From: an archaeon CG10_big_fil_rev_8_21_14_0_10_43_11
GTDB lineage: Archaea; Nanobdellota; Nanobdellia; PEZQ01
Length of the DNA stretch: 64,000 nt
Assembly (NCBI GenBank): GCA_002763265.1
Contig: PEZQ01000006.1
Location: 1-64,000 of the forward strand
Reading direction: 5' to 3'
Below are positions 6,577 to 16,600 of this stretch, piece after piece. The position numbers and the translations under genes were made by a program. The notes below the pieces were generated by a model. It ran no database searches. It was not told where the DNA came from and saw only the letters and a list, made by a program, of their open reading frames with translations. Numbering within the stretch: the first letter of the stretch is position 1; the number at the start of each line of letters is the position of its first letter.

Positions 6577-7314
6577 ATGGTTTTGAGTATTGCGCACCGA
6601 GGCGCGTCAGGGTATTTTCTTGAAAACACGCGTGCATCGCTTGAAGGCGCGCTTGCACTTAATGCTGACATTATTGAAGTAGATGTTCGCGAAACCCTTG
6701 ACCACCAATTAGTGCTGAGCCACGACCTCACACTTACCCGTCTCATTGGCGTGCCAAAAAACGCGCAAAGCGTGCTTGCAAGCATGGTTCCCATTCCCTT
6801 GCTGTTGTCAAAACACCTAAGCCAAGTAATTCTCAGAAACGGACAGCAGCCCTATTTTCTCAAAGACGTGTTTAAACGTGTTGGCGCGCAAAAGATCCTC
6901 AAGCTGGATATCAAACTCTATGTTTCAGCAAAATCAGTGTCTCAGTTCTTAGAAGAATACGCATGCGGGCGAACAGTTTATCTTGCTGGTGACAAAAAAA
7001 CCATTGACCTGATTTACAGCCCCTCAGTTGAAATACTGCGCGAGCACAGCATCAAAAAACAACAATATCGGGCTCGCAAGGAAGGACGTTTGCTCAAGCA
7101 AGCCTTAGTGCGCAAAGCAGAGATTCTTGCACCCCATTTTAGCATTATTTCTGATAGTCTGATTCGCCACGCACACGAGTATTCACTTATTGTTCATGCA
7201 TGGACAGTAAACGAGCCTGCAGACATCAAGCAAGCCATTGCGCAGGGTGTGGACGCCATAACCTCAAACTATCCTGAACGCGTGAAATACTTCACGTTGC
7301 CAACACAGGGTTAA
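6577..7314 (+). CDS. Glycerophosphodiester phosphodiesterase family protein
   Basis: Hydrolyses glycerophosphodiesters to glycerol-3-phosphate (or glycerol-1-phosphate in archaea) and an alcohol. 245 residues in a TIM-barrel family. Visible metal and catalytic residues: His7-Arg8 (AHRGASG), E16-N17-T18, Glu34 and Asp36 (IIEVDVRET) and His49 (LSHD). The end reads VHAWTVNEPADIKQAIAQGVDAITSNYPE, the usual last strands. No signal peptide, so cytoplasmic. It stands alone with its own TATA box. Natural substrate not evident. Confidence 0.88.
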   Translation: MVLSIAHRGASGYFLENTRASLEGALALNADIIEVDVRETLDHQLVLSHDLTLTRLIGVPKNAQSVLASMVPIPLLLSKHLSQVILRNGQQPYFLKDVFKRVGAQKILKLDIKLYVSAKSVSQFLEEYACGRTVYLAGDKKTIDLIYSPSVEILREHSIKKQQYRARKEGRLLKQALVRKAEILAPHFSIISDSLIRHAHEYSLIVHAWTVNEPADIKQAIAQGVDAITSNYPERVKYFTLPTQG

Positions 7315-7390
7315 GAGCGCATTTCTCACACTACACCAGTTAATACACCAAGCAAAACCGTTTTAAATACACTTAGAATCATGTTTAGCT

Positions 7391-8314
7391 ATGAGCGCTG
7401 ACAAGGCATGCCCTCTTGGCATCATAACGGCAAACAGCAAAAAAAAGCTTGACCCTGCAAGTGCACTCAAACTATTAACCTCAAAAGAACGCGCGCACTA
7501 CGAGCGCGTTGCAAATTTTGATGAGGTTGAACCAAATCACACAAAAGCAAATGAGCAACTTAACGCATTTTTCGAAGAACTTGCGCGCGCACAAATAAAA
7601 CAAAGCGCGTCAGAAGACACACTTATTGTGCAGGCAGTCAAGTACGCACAAGAATTGGATACAGTTATTAACCGCTTATTTGAGCAACTTTTTGAGTGGT
7701 TTAGCGTGTACTATCCTGAAGCAGCGCTCAAAATTGAAAGCACCAAAAAATTTGGCCGCGCACTAGAAAAGGTCTCGCTTGAGCGAAACGTAATTGCAAA
7801 AAAGTTAGGGGTTCGAAAAGACAGCATGGGCGCAAATCTCAAAGGAGAGGACCTTGCTATTATTGAACGCAGGATACGCGAGTACTCTGCACTTATTAGC
7901 GCGCAAGAAGACACAAAAAAATATGTTGAAGCAAAAATAAGACAAGTTGCGCCAAATCTTAGCGCAATTGCAACACCACTTCTTGGTGCAAAACTCATTG
8001 AAAGCGCAGGAAGTCTTCGCAGTCTTGCCCGCATGCCTTCATCAACAATTCAGGTTATTGGCGCAGAAAAAGCGCTTTTTATGCATTTAAAATCAAAAAC
8101 AAAACCGCCAAAGCATGGTATCATACTCCAGCACCCCCTTGTCATGAACGCGCCCTTTCAGCATAGAGGCAAGCTTGCACGAAGCTTAGCTTCAAAAATC
8201 AGCATTGCAGCAAAAGAAGATTACTACAATAAGGGAACAACTGATATCTCAAAAAAGATTCTCAAGCAACTAAAAGACCGCAGCAAGAGCGTAAGCGGAG
8301 GTAAGAAAAAATGA
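7391..8314 (+). CDS. nop5: Nop5 (Nop56/58-like C/D RNP core protein)
   Basis: Scaffold of the box C/D ribonucleoprotein that guides 2'-O-methylation of rRNA and tRNA. 307 residues. An N-terminal fibrillarin-binding part leads into a coiled coil at about 120-190 and the Nop domain with GAEKALFMHL, K-x-K-P-P-K-H-G and LQHPLV around 225-255. A lysine-rich tail (SKSVSGGKKK) ends the protein. The N-terminal domain is shorter than in many archaea. The gene overlaps fibrillarin by 4 bp (ATGA), matching the obligate pairing. No C/D guide RNA was found in the window by eye. Confidence 0.93.
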   Translation: MSADKACPLGIITANSKKKLDPASALKLLTSKERAHYERVANFDEVEPNHTKANEQLNAFFEELARAQIKQSASEDTLIVQAVKYAQELDTVINRLFEQLFEWFSVYYPEAALKIESTKKFGRALEKVSLERNVIAKKLGVRKDSMGANLKGEDLAIIERRIREYSALISAQEDTKKYVEAKIRQVAPNLSAIATPLLGAKLIESAGSLRSLARMPSSTIQVIGAEKALFMHLKSKTKPPKHGIILQHPLVMNAPFQHRGKLARSLASKISIAAKEDYYNKGTTDISKKILKQLKDRSKSVSGGKKK

Positions 8315-8976
8315 AATTACAACAGGACAAACAACTTCCCGGTGTGTATTGGCTCAACAATAAGCTTGCAACAAAAAATCGCGTGCGAGGACAGCGCGTG
8401 TATGGTGAATCAAAAAAACGCGTGGGAAAAGACGAGTATCGCATGTGGGATGCAAAACGAAGCAAGCTTGGCGCAGCAATCCACAATGGCGCGCGAAATC
8501 TGGGTCTTAAAGACACGTCAAAAGTGCTCTATCTTGGTGCAGCAAGCGGCACAACGGTTTCACACATGAGCGACATGCTCACACGAGGCCGCATATACGC
8601 AGTTGAGTTTGCACCGCGTGTTATGATTCAGCTTATCAATGTTGCACACAAACGCGACAACCTGTACCCCCTACTTTTTGATGCGCACCTCCCCGATGAG
8701 TATGCACACTTTATTGAAGATGTTGACGTTATTTTTCAGGATGTTGCACAGCGCGACCAGGTACATATTCTTATCAAAAACGCGCGCGTATTTTTGAAAA
8801 AAGGAGGCGTTGCGCTTCTTGCACTCAAAGCACGCAGTGTTGATGTAAGCAAAGACCCAAAAGACGTGTTTATGCAAGCAGAAAAAGACTTGAAAACCTA
8901 TTTTGACATCACCTTCAAAGTACGATTAGAACCGCATGAAAAAGACCACATGTTTTTTGTTTTAAAAAAGAAGTAG
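8311..8976 (+). CDS. flpA: Fibrillarin-like rRNA/tRNA 2'-O-methyltransferase
   Basis: SAM-dependent methyltransferase subunit of the C/D RNP. 221 residues. The N-terminal domain contains the family YRMWDAKRSKLGAAI stretch. The SAM site is YLGAASGTTVSHMSD (about 75-90), then YAVEFAPR, the acidic DVAQRDQ loop and LKARSVDVSKDP with the catalytic lysine. The C-terminus ends HEKDHMFFVLKKK. It is translationally coupled to nop5. Confidence 0.95.
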   Translation: MKLQQDKQLPGVYWLNNKLATKNRVRGQRVYGESKKRVGKDEYRMWDAKRSKLGAAIHNGARNLGLKDTSKVLYLGAASGTTVSHMSDMLTRGRIYAVEFAPRVMIQLINVAHKRDNLYPLLFDAHLPDEYAHFIEDVDVIFQDVAQRDQVHILIKNARVFLKKGGVALLALKARSVDVSKDPKDVFMQAEKDLKTYFDITFKVRLEPHEKDHMFFVLKKK

Positions 8977-9052
8977 TTAAAAATCAGTTAAAGAGAACGG
9001 ACATGCTACCGAATCCCTAATAAACCGCGTAGCAGTATATTCTCATGTACAC

Positions 9053-9469
9053 ATGAAACGAGCTGATATTAATTTCACAAACGAAGCAGACGCAAGCGAA
9101 CTTGATTTTGAGTGGGAGCAGTTTCACGAAACAAAAAACAAAGTATCCTATGTTAAGCAACACCACGTGCTTGGCGCGTACGATTCTGGCGAACTTGTCG
9201 GGCGTCTTGTATTTGAAATTCTCAGCGGTCGCGCGCATATCAAAGATTTGATTGTCAAACAAACCCATCGAAGTAAAGGCATAGGCACTGATTTATTGCG
9301 CGCATTTGAAAATTTTTGCAAAGACGAAAAATGCCACAAGCTTACTGCGCGCACAACACAACACCATACTGCACTTGAAATGTATGAAAAGTTTGGCTAC
9401 ACACAAGAGTTTGTGCAGAAAAAAGACGCGTTTGGATGGGATTGGATTTGGTTTTACAAATTTATCTGA
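9053..9469 (+). CDS. GNAT-family N-acetyltransferase
   Basis: 138 residues with a single GNAT fold. Strands lead to IKDLIVKQ, then the acetyl-CoA pyrophosphate loop T-H-R-S-K-G-I-G-T-D-L-L (71-82) and the helix after it. YEKFGYTQ is motif B and a WDWIWFYKF strand ends the protein. Substrate is unknown. It stands alone between fibrillarin and the thermosome. Confidence 0.85.
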   Translation: MKRADINFTNEADASELDFEWEQFHETKNKVSYVKQHHVLGAYDSGELVGRLVFEILSGRAHIKDLIVKQTHRSKGIGTDLLRAFENFCKDEKCHKLTARTTQHHTALEMYEKFGYTQEFVQKKDAFGWDWIWFYKFI

Positions 9470-9493
9470 TAAAACACGGTCACAGCTACACAA

Positions 9494-9508
9494 GATTTAT
9501 AAAATAGG
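9494..9508 (+). promoter_or_regulatory. TATA box of the thermosome gene
   Basis: GATTTATAAAATAGG about 50-60 bp before the ATG at 9557, predicting a leader of about 25-30 nt, which contains GGTG. Confidence 0.6.
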
Positions 9509-9556
9509 TATTCATTTTTTGCGTACGTACTACTAAAATAAACTGGTGAATACATA

Positions 9557-11206
9557 ATGGCAAATGAACAACAACAAGTAATTATTCTACCCGAGGGCTA
9601 CCAACGCATGATGGGACGAGGCGCTCAGGGAGCAAACATTGCTGCAGCAAAAGCAGTAGCAGAAACTGTCCGAACAACACTCGGACCAAAAGGTATGGAT
9701 AAAATGCTTGTGGACTCAATTGGCGATATTGTTGTTACAAACGATGGCGTCACCATTCTAGAAGAGATGGAAATTGAAAACCCCGCAGCAAAGATGATTG
9801 TTGAAATCGCAAAAACCCAAGAAGAACAAGTAGGCGATGGAACAACCACTGCAGTGGTAATTGCCGGAGAATTACTCAAAAAAGCAGAAGAATTACTTGA
9901 CCAAAACATCCACGCAACCGTGATTTCACGAGGATACCGGCTTGCTGGGGAAAAAGCACATGAGTTGCTCAAAACCATCATTGAAAACGTGGATCTTACT
10001 GACAAAAAAACGCTTCAAGACGTTGCAACAACAGCAATGACAGGAAAAAGCGCTGAAAGCGATAAAGATGCTCTTGCCAAATTCATTGTTGACGCAGCAA
10101 CGCGCGTAACCTCACCAAAAGGCAAGGGGTTTACTCTTGACGCAAGCAATATTAAAATTGAGAAAAAAACAGGAGGAAGCATCAGCGAATCAGAATTAAT
10201 TGACGGCATTGTTATTGATAAAGAGCGCGTTCACTCTGAGATGCCATCAAACGTAACTAATGCAAAAGTGTTGCTTCTTGCAAGCGCTTTGGAAGTCAAA
10301 GAAACAGAGCGAAGCACTGAAATCAGGGTAAACAGTCCCGACCAGCTTAAAGCATTTCTTGATCAGGAAGAAAACTACATTCGCGAACTCGTAAAGCAAA
10401 TAAAAACGCTTGGCGCAAACGTAGTTTTCTGCCAAAAAGGCATTGACGATGTTGCACAATACTTGCTTGCAAAACAAGGCGTGTTTGCAGCACGACGTGT
10501 CAAGAAAAGTGATATGGAAAAATTAAGCAAAGCAACAGGCGCACGAATCATAACCAATCTTATTGACGCAACCGTCCAAGACCTTGGTTTTGCAGGAAGC
10601 GTGTATGAAGAAAAGATTTCAGGCGAAGACATGCTCTTTGTTAAGAACTGCAAGAATCCAAAAGCCGTCACACTCCTTATTCGTGGTGGAACTGAACACG
10701 TAATTGACGAGATTGAACGCGCAGTTATTGATGCGCTTGGCGACCTTCGCGCGGTTATTGAAGAAGGAGACATTGTGTACGGTGCTGGCGCGCCAGAAAT
10801 CGAGCTTTCACGAGGACTGCTTAAATATGCTGAAACTCTTAAAGGACGAGAACAATTGGCAGTTAAGAAATTTGCTGAAGCACTTGAAATCATTCCAAAA
10901 ACGCTTGCAGAAAACGCAGGGCTTGACCCAATTGATGTATTAACTGAGCTTCGAAGCTTACATGATGCAGGCAAAAAAACGTTTGGCATTGATGTGTTTA
11001 GCGGTAAACCCGCTGACATGAAAAAAGCAGGCGTTGTTGAACCCGCACGCGTTAAAAGGCAGGCAATCAAATCAGCAACAGAAGTTGCCATGATGATTTT
11101 GCGCATTGATGATGTGATTGCTGCAGGACGACTCAATCGTGATGCTGAATCTGCTATGCCGCCACAAGGAATGCAAGGCATGGGCGGCATGCCCGGCATG
11201 ATGTAG
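9557..11206 (+). CDS. Thermosome subunit (group II chaperonin)
   Basis: ATP-driven double-ring chaperonin that folds cytosolic proteins. 549 residues. Visible landmarks: [11 protein letters not shown] (nucleotide pocket, about 45-55), [16 protein letters not shown] (catalytic aspartate, about 94-102), [12 protein letters not shown] near 493, and a C-terminal run of GM repeats ([12 protein letters not shown]) as in many archaeal and bacterial chaperonins. It is monocistronic with its own TATA box. No second subunit gene is in the window, so the ring could be homomeric. Confidence 0.97.
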   Translation: MANEQQQVIILPEGYQRMMGRGAQGANIAAAKAVAETVRTTLGPKGMDKMLVDSIGDIVVTNDGVTILEEMEIENPAAKMIVEIAKTQEEQVGDGTTTAVVIAGELLKKAEELLDQNIHATVISRGYRLAGEKAHELLKTIIENVDLTDKKTLQDVATTAMTGKSAESDKDALAKFIVDAATRVTSPKGKGFTLDASNIKIEKKTGGSISESELIDGIVIDKERVHSEMPSNVTNAKVLLLASALEVKETERSTEIRVNSPDQLKAFLDQEENYIRELVKQIKTLGANVVFCQKGIDDVAQYLLAKQGVFAARRVKKSDMEKLSKATGARIITNLIDATVQDLGFAGSVYEEKISGEDMLFVKNCKNPKAVTLLIRGGTEHVIDEIERAVIDALGDLRAVIEEGDIVYGAGAPEIELSRGLLKYAETLKGREQLAVKKFAEALEIIPKTLAENAGLDPIDVLTELRSLHDAGKKTFGIDVFSGKPADMKKAGVVEPARVKRQAIKSATEVAMMILRIDDVIAAGRLNRDAESAMPPQGMQGMGGMPGMM

Positions 11207-11292
11207 TAAAAAACTCATAAGAGACTGCGTGCATTCTCTTTAATTCTTCTTTTTAATAACCTTTTTATATTCCCTGCGGATAGTAATAATAC

Positions 11293-11679
11293 ATGGCTAG
11301 AGGGAATATTAGAGATGAGGTTGACGAATTGCGGCGAGAACTAAACGACCTTAATTTAATTCTCAATAAGCTTGTCACCACAAACATCAACGCACAGTCC
11401 AAGATTACAGAATCAATGATTAAAATGGATGACCTCATAAAAGAGGTTAAAGACATGGTCGAGCTCTTGCAAATTGCAACAGAGCTTGAATCAGCACCAA
11501 CAGAAATTAAGGGCTTGAACACGCTTAATGACGGTTTAACAAACATGAATAAGAACCTCGTATCAATTGAAGCATACGTAAAGAAAATGTATCGGAGGGT
11601 GTTCATCATGAGCGCGTTGAAAAAGGAACAAACACCTCACATGCCCGTATCATCAACGCGCTTGAACATACAAAAATGA
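11293..11679 (+). CDS. Coiled-coil protein heading the pilus-like operon
   Basis: 128 residues. Residues 5-70 form a continuous amphipathic helix (DEVDELRRELNDLNLILNKL) with heptads, followed by a charged linker and a second helix near 85-105. No TM or signal. It overlaps the prepilin gene by 4 bp (ATGA) and so opens the 11293-21469 operon. It could be a cytoplasmic adaptor for the secretion ATPase. I do not recognise the family. Confidence 0.7.
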   Translation: MARGNIRDEVDELRRELNDLNLILNKLVTTNINAQSKITESMIKMDDLIKEVKDMVELLQIATELESAPTEIKGLNTLNDGLTNMNKNLVSIEAYVKKMYRRVFIMSALKKEQTPHMPVSSTRLNIQK

Positions 11680-12599
11680 AGCGCGCACAAGCTGAAATTC
11701 TTGGAACTGTTCTTATTTCAGCAATACTGCTCGTTGTTGTTGGCGGAGCGTTTGTGTGGGGAAAACCTCTTATTGATAAGTCAGGAGACAAATCAAAATT
11801 TGACACGATATTGCTTAAATTTGATGAGATTGATGCTGCAATCAAGAATGTTGGCTCAACCGGGAGCAGCAGAGTTGTCAAGCTTAATTTGCGTGGAGGT
11901 GAGCAATTTGAAATCACAAACAACGGTGAGCTTCGCATGCAAATACCTATGAAAGTACCGCTTATCACATCGCGTGATTACACGCCGCTTAACTCATTTG
12001 AACTCCCTGAAGAGCGCCAACTCTACTTTCTTAACCTTAATGAAACACTTGACAGAAATGCGTACCCAAACCTGATTGCAGGAGGAAGCGTTCCAGGAAG
12101 CACAATTTACAACACGAGTTTAGGCGAAGGAAACTGGAACGCGCTTGTGTACAGGACTATCAGCGAAAACTATGATTACTTGTGCATCGCACTTGGAAGT
12201 TCATTTGACAATCCAAGCCAGACTGCTCAGTGCGGAAAACCAGGTGAATCAATTGAAACAGACGGAGGAGATTATTCAGTTATTCGCATAAACAATTCAG
12301 GAGACATTGCGTATCTTGCAGGAGACCTCATTGAAAACACCGGACTTATCACGCGCGATGTTCCAGGAATTATTATGGCAAAAAGCACGGTGCTTGGAGA
12401 AACACAAGGATTAATCACTGACATTAAAATGCAATATCGCGGGCTAAGCGATGACCAGGGAATTATTCACCGCATTACTATCTCATGTGTCACAAACTGC
12501 ATTGCAGGCGAAGGTGCGCGGGATGTGCGCATCCTGCGAACTGATGTGCAGCGCAATCCTAATTCTATAGATACTTATATCAATGTGGAATTTGTGTAG
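11676..12599 (+). CDS. Prepilin-like protein with class III signal peptide
   Basis: 307 residues. The N-terminus M-K-R-A-Q-A-E-I-L-G-T is a class III (type IV prepilin) signal, with likely cleavage after A4. A 20-residue hydrophobic helix (VLISAILLVVVGGAFVWG) follows. The mature part is a large beta-rich extracellular domain with several N-x-S/T sequons and two late cysteines (CVTNC). It is far longer than typical archaeal pilins, so it may be a tip or minor pilin. It lies directly before the assembly ATPase. Confidence 0.75.
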   Translation: MKRAQAEILGTVLISAILLVVVGGAFVWGKPLIDKSGDKSKFDTILLKFDEIDAAIKNVGSTGSSRVVKLNLRGGEQFEITNNGELRMQIPMKVPLITSRDYTPLNSFELPEERQLYFLNLNETLDRNAYPNLIAGGSVPGSTIYNTSLGEGNWNALVYRTISENYDYLCIALGSSFDNPSQTAQCGKPGESIETDGGDYSVIRINNSGDIAYLAGDLIENTGLITRDVPGIIMAKSTVLGETQGLITDIKMQYRGLSDDQGIIHRITISCVTNCIAGEGARDVRILRTDVQRNPNSIDTYINVEFV

Positions 12600-12612
12600 T
12601 GTAGCAATAGAC

Positions 12613-14571
12613 ATGTCTAAAGGAGGGAATGCACCGCTGCGAAGACTTGCACTTGCAAAACAACAACAAGAACCCCGTAGCGCAGCGTCTGATGAAGATT
12701 TTTCTCCAAGCATGTCGGGTGTTTTTGAACGCTTGCGTACAGCACACAAGGAAAAGAAAGGCACGAGAAAAAAAATTAAACAACCTATTGAACCAATCTC
12801 GCTTGCGCGCGATGAAACGGTTGAAAAAAAACATTTGAGTGACGACGAAATTGAACAGCTTATTGAAGAAAAGCTCAATGAACGGCTTGCAAAAATCAAA
12901 GAAAAAAAAGAAGAGAAAAAAGAAGAAGATAAAAAAGAAGAACTCGCTGTTGAAGTGGATGAGAGCCCAAAATCTGAAGGCATTACGCTTGACCCAAGTG
13001 AAAAAGAAACCCATTTGGACGCGAGTGGTGCTGAAATAAAAGAAGGAGCAGAACAAGAAAAGCCTGATCTTATGGAATTGCAAAAGGTTAATGAGGTATT
13101 TCCTCTTATAAAGTTGCGAAAAGACGGCAAAGAACAAACCTATGTGTGGGGAAATATCCGCTGGGTTACTCAAGTAAACGCACTTCGCTACCTTGTCAAA
13201 GAACCTCCCTTAAGTGATAAGGAAACAAAAGTTCTTACTGAAATCAAAAACATTCTTGAGCGAAAACTTGACGTGCAATTCAAGACCGTTAAGAGCGAAA
13301 GTGCATTTGATTATTTGCGAAAGCAGGCTGAAACAATTCAAAAAAAGATTGGTCTTAAACTCACTGAAAATCAGAAAATGAAATTTGAGTACTTTTTGTA
13401 TCGTGATTTTATTGGTCTTAGCGAGATTGAACCCCTCATGCACGACCAAGATATTGAAGATATTTCATGTGACGGCTCAAACATTCCTATTTTCATTTAT
13501 CACCGAAACCCAAAATATGCAGGAATTGAGACTAATGTCATGTTTAAGACAAGCGATGATATTGATTCTTTCGTGCTTAAGCTCGCACAAAAAGTGGGTC
13601 GCTCAATTAGCATTGCAGAACCGCTTCTTGACGGCGCCTTGCCCGATGGTTCTCGTGTGCAGGCAACGTATGGCAGCGACATTGCGCGGCGCGGCTCAAA
13701 CTTCACGATTCGTAAGTTTACAAGCGAACCAATAACACCAATTAAGGAAATTGAGTTTGGCACGATTAATCCAGAAATCCTTGCGTATTTGTGGCTTGCT
13801 ATGGAAAACGGATTGAGCATACTTATTTCCGGTGCAACTGCAACAGGAAAAACCAGCCTGCTTAACGCAATTAGCTTGTTTATTAAAGGAGAAGCAAAAA
13901 TCGTGTCAATTGAGGACACGCCTGAGCTGCGTTTGCCTCAGCCCAACTGGGTTCCCCAGGTTGCGCGAAGTGGTTTTGGCCGTGAAGCCTACGGGGAAGT
14001 GAGCATGTTTGACTTGCTTAAAGCAAGTTTACGCCAGCGCCCTGACTACGTTATTGTAGGTGAAGTTCGTGGTAAAGAAGCAAACGTGATGTTTCAGGGA
14101 ATGGCAACAGGACACGCCTCTCTTGGAACACTGCACGCGGACAGCTTTAATGCAGTGTATGACCGTCTTACCACACGGCCGATTAACTTGCCTTCAAGCA
14201 TGCTTGAAAACCTTGACCTCATTGTTTTTCTCTCAATCACGCGAAGGGGTGGCGCGTACCTGCGTAAAGTAAAAGAAGTGGTTGAAGTGATTGAGTACGA
14301 CCTTGACACGAATAAGCTTAAGACAAACATTGCGTTTCGCTGGGACCCGCTTACTGACCAGTTTGTTAGTCAAAAAAGCGTGCTTCTTGAGAAAATGAAA
14401 GAAAAAATGGGTCTTGGAACGCAAGAAGTATTGCATGAACTCAGTGATCGCGTGCGCGTTATTCGCTGGCTGCACAAGAAAGGATTAAAGGATTTTGAAA
14501 ACTTTGCGCGTTACATTCAAAAGTATTACGCCGACAAGAAATCACTCTTACAAGAAATTGAACGAGGATAG
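12613..14571 (+). CDS. Type II/IV secretion ATPase (TadA/VirB11-like)
   Basis: Hexameric ATPase powering pilus assembly. From the ATG at 12613 (an ATG at 12583 overlaps the prepilin gene) it has 652 residues. The first 150 or so are a highly charged, K/E-rich extension without homology I can name. Next come the N-terminal secretion-ATPase domain, Walker A GATATGKTS at about 407-415, the Asp/Glu box IVSIEDTPE, Walker B PDYVIVGEVRG at about 478-488 and the His box GMATGHASLGTLHA. Downstream are its two membrane platform proteins. The long charged extension is unusual and may recruit the coiled-coil protein. Confidence 0.93.
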   Translation: MSKGGNAPLRRLALAKQQQEPRSAASDEDFSPSMSGVFERLRTAHKEKKGTRKKIKQPIEPISLARDETVEKKHLSDDEIEQLIEEKLNERLAKIKEKKEEKKEEDKKEELAVEVDESPKSEGITLDPSEKETHLDASGAEIKEGAEQEKPDLMELQKVNEVFPLIKLRKDGKEQTYVWGNIRWVTQVNALRYLVKEPPLSDKETKVLTEIKNILERKLDVQFKTVKSESAFDYLRKQAETIQKKIGLKLTENQKMKFEYFLYRDFIGLSEIEPLMHDQDIEDISCDGSNIPIFIYHRNPKYAGIETNVMFKTSDDIDSFVLKLAQKVGRSISIAEPLLDGALPDGSRVQATYGSDIARRGSNFTIRKFTSEPITPIKEIEFGTINPEILAYLWLAMENGLSILISGATATGKTSLLNAISLFIKGEAKIVSIEDTPELRLPQPNWVPQVARSGFGREAYGEVSMFDLLKASLRQRPDYVIVGEVRGKEANVMFQGMATGHASLGTLHADSFNAVYDRLTTRPINLPSSMLENLDLIVFLSITRRGGAYLRKVKEVVEVIEYDLDTNKLKTNIAFRWDPLTDQFVSQKSVLLEKMKEKMGLGTQEVLHELSDRVRVIRWLHKKGLKDFENFARYIQKYYADKKSLLQEIERG

Positions 14572-14578
14572 CACAATA

Positions 14579-15445
14579 ATGATGAGTTTTGACATTCTCG
14601 CATATCGGGTATTTGGGAAATACGTGCGTGACCGTGCAGAACAAATGGGCGAGCTCAACACCAATCTTAAGCGTGCAAACCTTAATTATACAGTTGACGA
14701 ATGGCTCTCAATTCTGGCACTAAGCGCAATTATTGGCGGTGCAGGTATTTGTGTTATTGCATTCTTCTTCTTTTTGGGAACAACCAGTTTTTTGGTTGCC
14801 ATTCCCTTCTCACTACTTGTTGGCTCAATTGGCGGAGGCGTTATCGCATTTGCGCTCTTTCAATACCCCTCTCAGCTTATTGCAGGGCGCAAAAAAAAGA
14901 TTGATAACTCGCTTCATTTTGCTGCAATCTACATGGCAACACTTGCTGGAACGGGCATTCCGCCCTACAAAATTTTTAACGTGCTTGGAAAGTTTGAGGA
15001 ATTTGGAGAAATCAGCAAAATCGCTCAAAACATTGCGCGCGACATGGACGTGTTTGGTCTTGATTTAAATGATGCGCTCGAGCGTGAAGCGCAAAATGCG
15101 CCAAGCAAGGATTTAAAAGACTTGTTATGGGGCATGCGCGCAACTATTATGACTGGTGGTAATTTATCACGGTATTTGAGTCAGCGCGCAAAAGCGCTTA
15201 CCAATCAGTATCGCAGACGCCTTGAAGGATATGTAAAAACCCTCTCGCTTTTTTTAGAAATTTACATTACCGTGGTTATTGTAGGAAGCGTGTTCGTGCT
15301 TGTGCTCACCACGATTATGAGTATTCTTGGTGGCTCAACAGAACAGGTGCAAACTATTCAGATGATTCTTGTCACTATTGGACTGCCCGCGGTGAGTGTG
15401 ATCTTTATTATTATCTTAAAAACAATCAATCCAACTGAGGTTTAG
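14579..15445 (+). CDS. TadC-like pilus assembly platform protein 1
   Basis: Polytopic membrane platform of the T2SF fold. Start set at ATG-ATG (14579); an upstream in-frame ATG at 14495 would overlap the ATPase gene. 288 residues. Two TMs lie near 45-100, a cytoplasmic helical T2SF domain (FAAIYMATLAGTGIPPYKIF through LSQRAKALTNQYRRRLEGY) follows, and two C-terminal TMs end it. It sits 7 bp after the ATPase gene and 4 bp before its paralogue, as in archaeal pilus operons. Confidence 0.88.
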   Translation: MMSFDILAYRVFGKYVRDRAEQMGELNTNLKRANLNYTVDEWLSILALSAIIGGAGICVIAFFFFLGTTSFLVAIPFSLLVGSIGGGVIAFALFQYPSQLIAGRKKKIDNSLHFAAIYMATLAGTGIPPYKIFNVLGKFEEFGEISKIAQNIARDMDVFGLDLNDALEREAQNAPSKDLKDLLWGMRATIMTGGNLSRYLSQRAKALTNQYRRRLEGYVKTLSLFLEIYITVVIVGSVFVLVLTTIMSILGGSTEQVQTIQMILVTIGLPAVSVIFIIILKTINPTEV

Positions 15446-15449
15446 CACA

Positions 15450-16565
15450 ATGAAAGATACCGTTACGATTCTTATCGTGAGCATTGCAGCAGCCATTCTC
15501 ATGGGTGTTCCTCTTATCATCATTATTTGGCCAAACTACATTCTCATGGGTTACGTGCTCTTACTCGTAGTAGGTATCAGTGTAGGTCCTATCACAGCGT
15601 ACACGTATTTGGAGCAGCGAAGAATTGATGATATGGAAATACATTTTCCTGCGTTTTTGCGTGAACTATCCGAGTCAAAACGGGCAGGCGTTAACCTGCC
15701 AAACTCAATTATGAATGCTGCGCGCATTGATTATGGCGCATTAACTGAAGAAGTACGCAAAATGGGAAATCAGCTATCATGGGGTGTGCCTTTGCCAAAA
15801 GTGCTTAAAATGTTTCAAAAGCGCACCGAAAAAAGCCAGTATGTTAATCGCTCAATGGCAATCGTGCTTGAAAGCTATTATGGGGGTGGAGATATTGCAG
15901 CAACCATGGAAGCCATTGCAAACAGTGTTGGCGATTTAAAGGAGGTTGAAAAAGAACGTAATTCGATTCTAAGTGAGCAGGTTCTAATTATTTACTCGAT
16001 TCATTTTATTTTTGTTGCAATCATTATTGCTATGTACAAAATCATGCTGCCCCTTATTGCAGTGCAAGGCACGAGCGGTGCGGGCTTGTTTAGCAGTGTT
16101 GCAAGCGCGCCTTCAACAGATTATTTTAAAATCCTGTTTTTTCTCACACTGACTATTCAATCCGTTGCAAATGGACTTGTTGCGGGTGAAGCAAAAGAGG
16201 GAAGTCTTAGCGCGGGGCTTAAACACACGCTTATCATGCTTTCAGTAGCCATTTTTGGGTACACCACATTTATCTTGCCAACCAGCGTGAACGTAACCGC
16301 CAATATCAGAAACAACCAAGTGTTTCCAGGAGGAAGAGTTGAATTGTTTGGCAATGTTGATGAGGAGAACACGCGCGTTGCTGAAGCATCAATTATTGTG
16401 AGCTTGCTTGACGAGGAGGTGATAACCGTTACTGACGAAAATGGTGAGTATACAACAAGCATTACTGCCCCAACCATTTCAGGAGTGTACACATTAAGCG
16501 TGACAGCGATTTACGAGAATACAGAAAAAACAATTGAAAGAGAGATATTTGTAACAAGCCCCTAA
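15450..16565 (+). CDS. TadC-like platform protein 2 with Ig-like C-terminal domain
   Basis: 371 residues. The first 285 or so repeat the platform fold: two TMs, the cytoplasmic domain FPAFLRELSESKRAGVNLPNS, then TMs near 170-195, 225-250 and 262-280. After the last TM comes an extracytoplasmic beta domain of about 85 residues (GRVELFGNVDEEN, VITVTDENGEYTTSITAP, GVYTLSVTAIYE) of the carboxypeptidase-regulatory or Ig-like type. Such a domain is not part of the basic T2SF protein. It may touch the growing pilin outside the membrane. The platform call is firm; the domain fusion is read from strand pattern. Confidence 0.83.
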   Translation: MKDTVTILIVSIAAAILMGVPLIIIIWPNYILMGYVLLLVVGISVGPITAYTYLEQRRIDDMEIHFPAFLRELSESKRAGVNLPNSIMNAARIDYGALTEEVRKMGNQLSWGVPLPKVLKMFQKRTEKSQYVNRSMAIVLESYYGGGDIAATMEAIANSVGDLKEVEKERNSILSEQVLIIYSIHFIFVAIIIAMYKIMLPLIAVQGTSGAGLFSSVASAPSTDYFKILFFLTLTIQSVANGLVAGEAKEGSLSAGLKHTLIMLSVAIFGYTTFILPTSVNVTANIRNNQVFPGGRVELFGNVDEENTRVAEASIIVSLLDEEVITVTDENGEYTTSITAPTISGVYTLSVTAIYENTEKTIEREIFVTSP

Positions 16566-16600
16566 GACTTTTTATTCTCGTAGAGAAGAAGGTAATACTA

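Noticed and set aside
10375-11199. 274-codon minus-strand open frame
   Set aside because: Mirror frame of the thermosome gene; serine- and proline-rich composition typical of antisense shadows.
12483-13130. 215-codon minus-strand open frame
   Set aside because: Antisense to the prepilin end and the lysine/glutamate-rich front of the ATPase; poly-Ser/Phe product.
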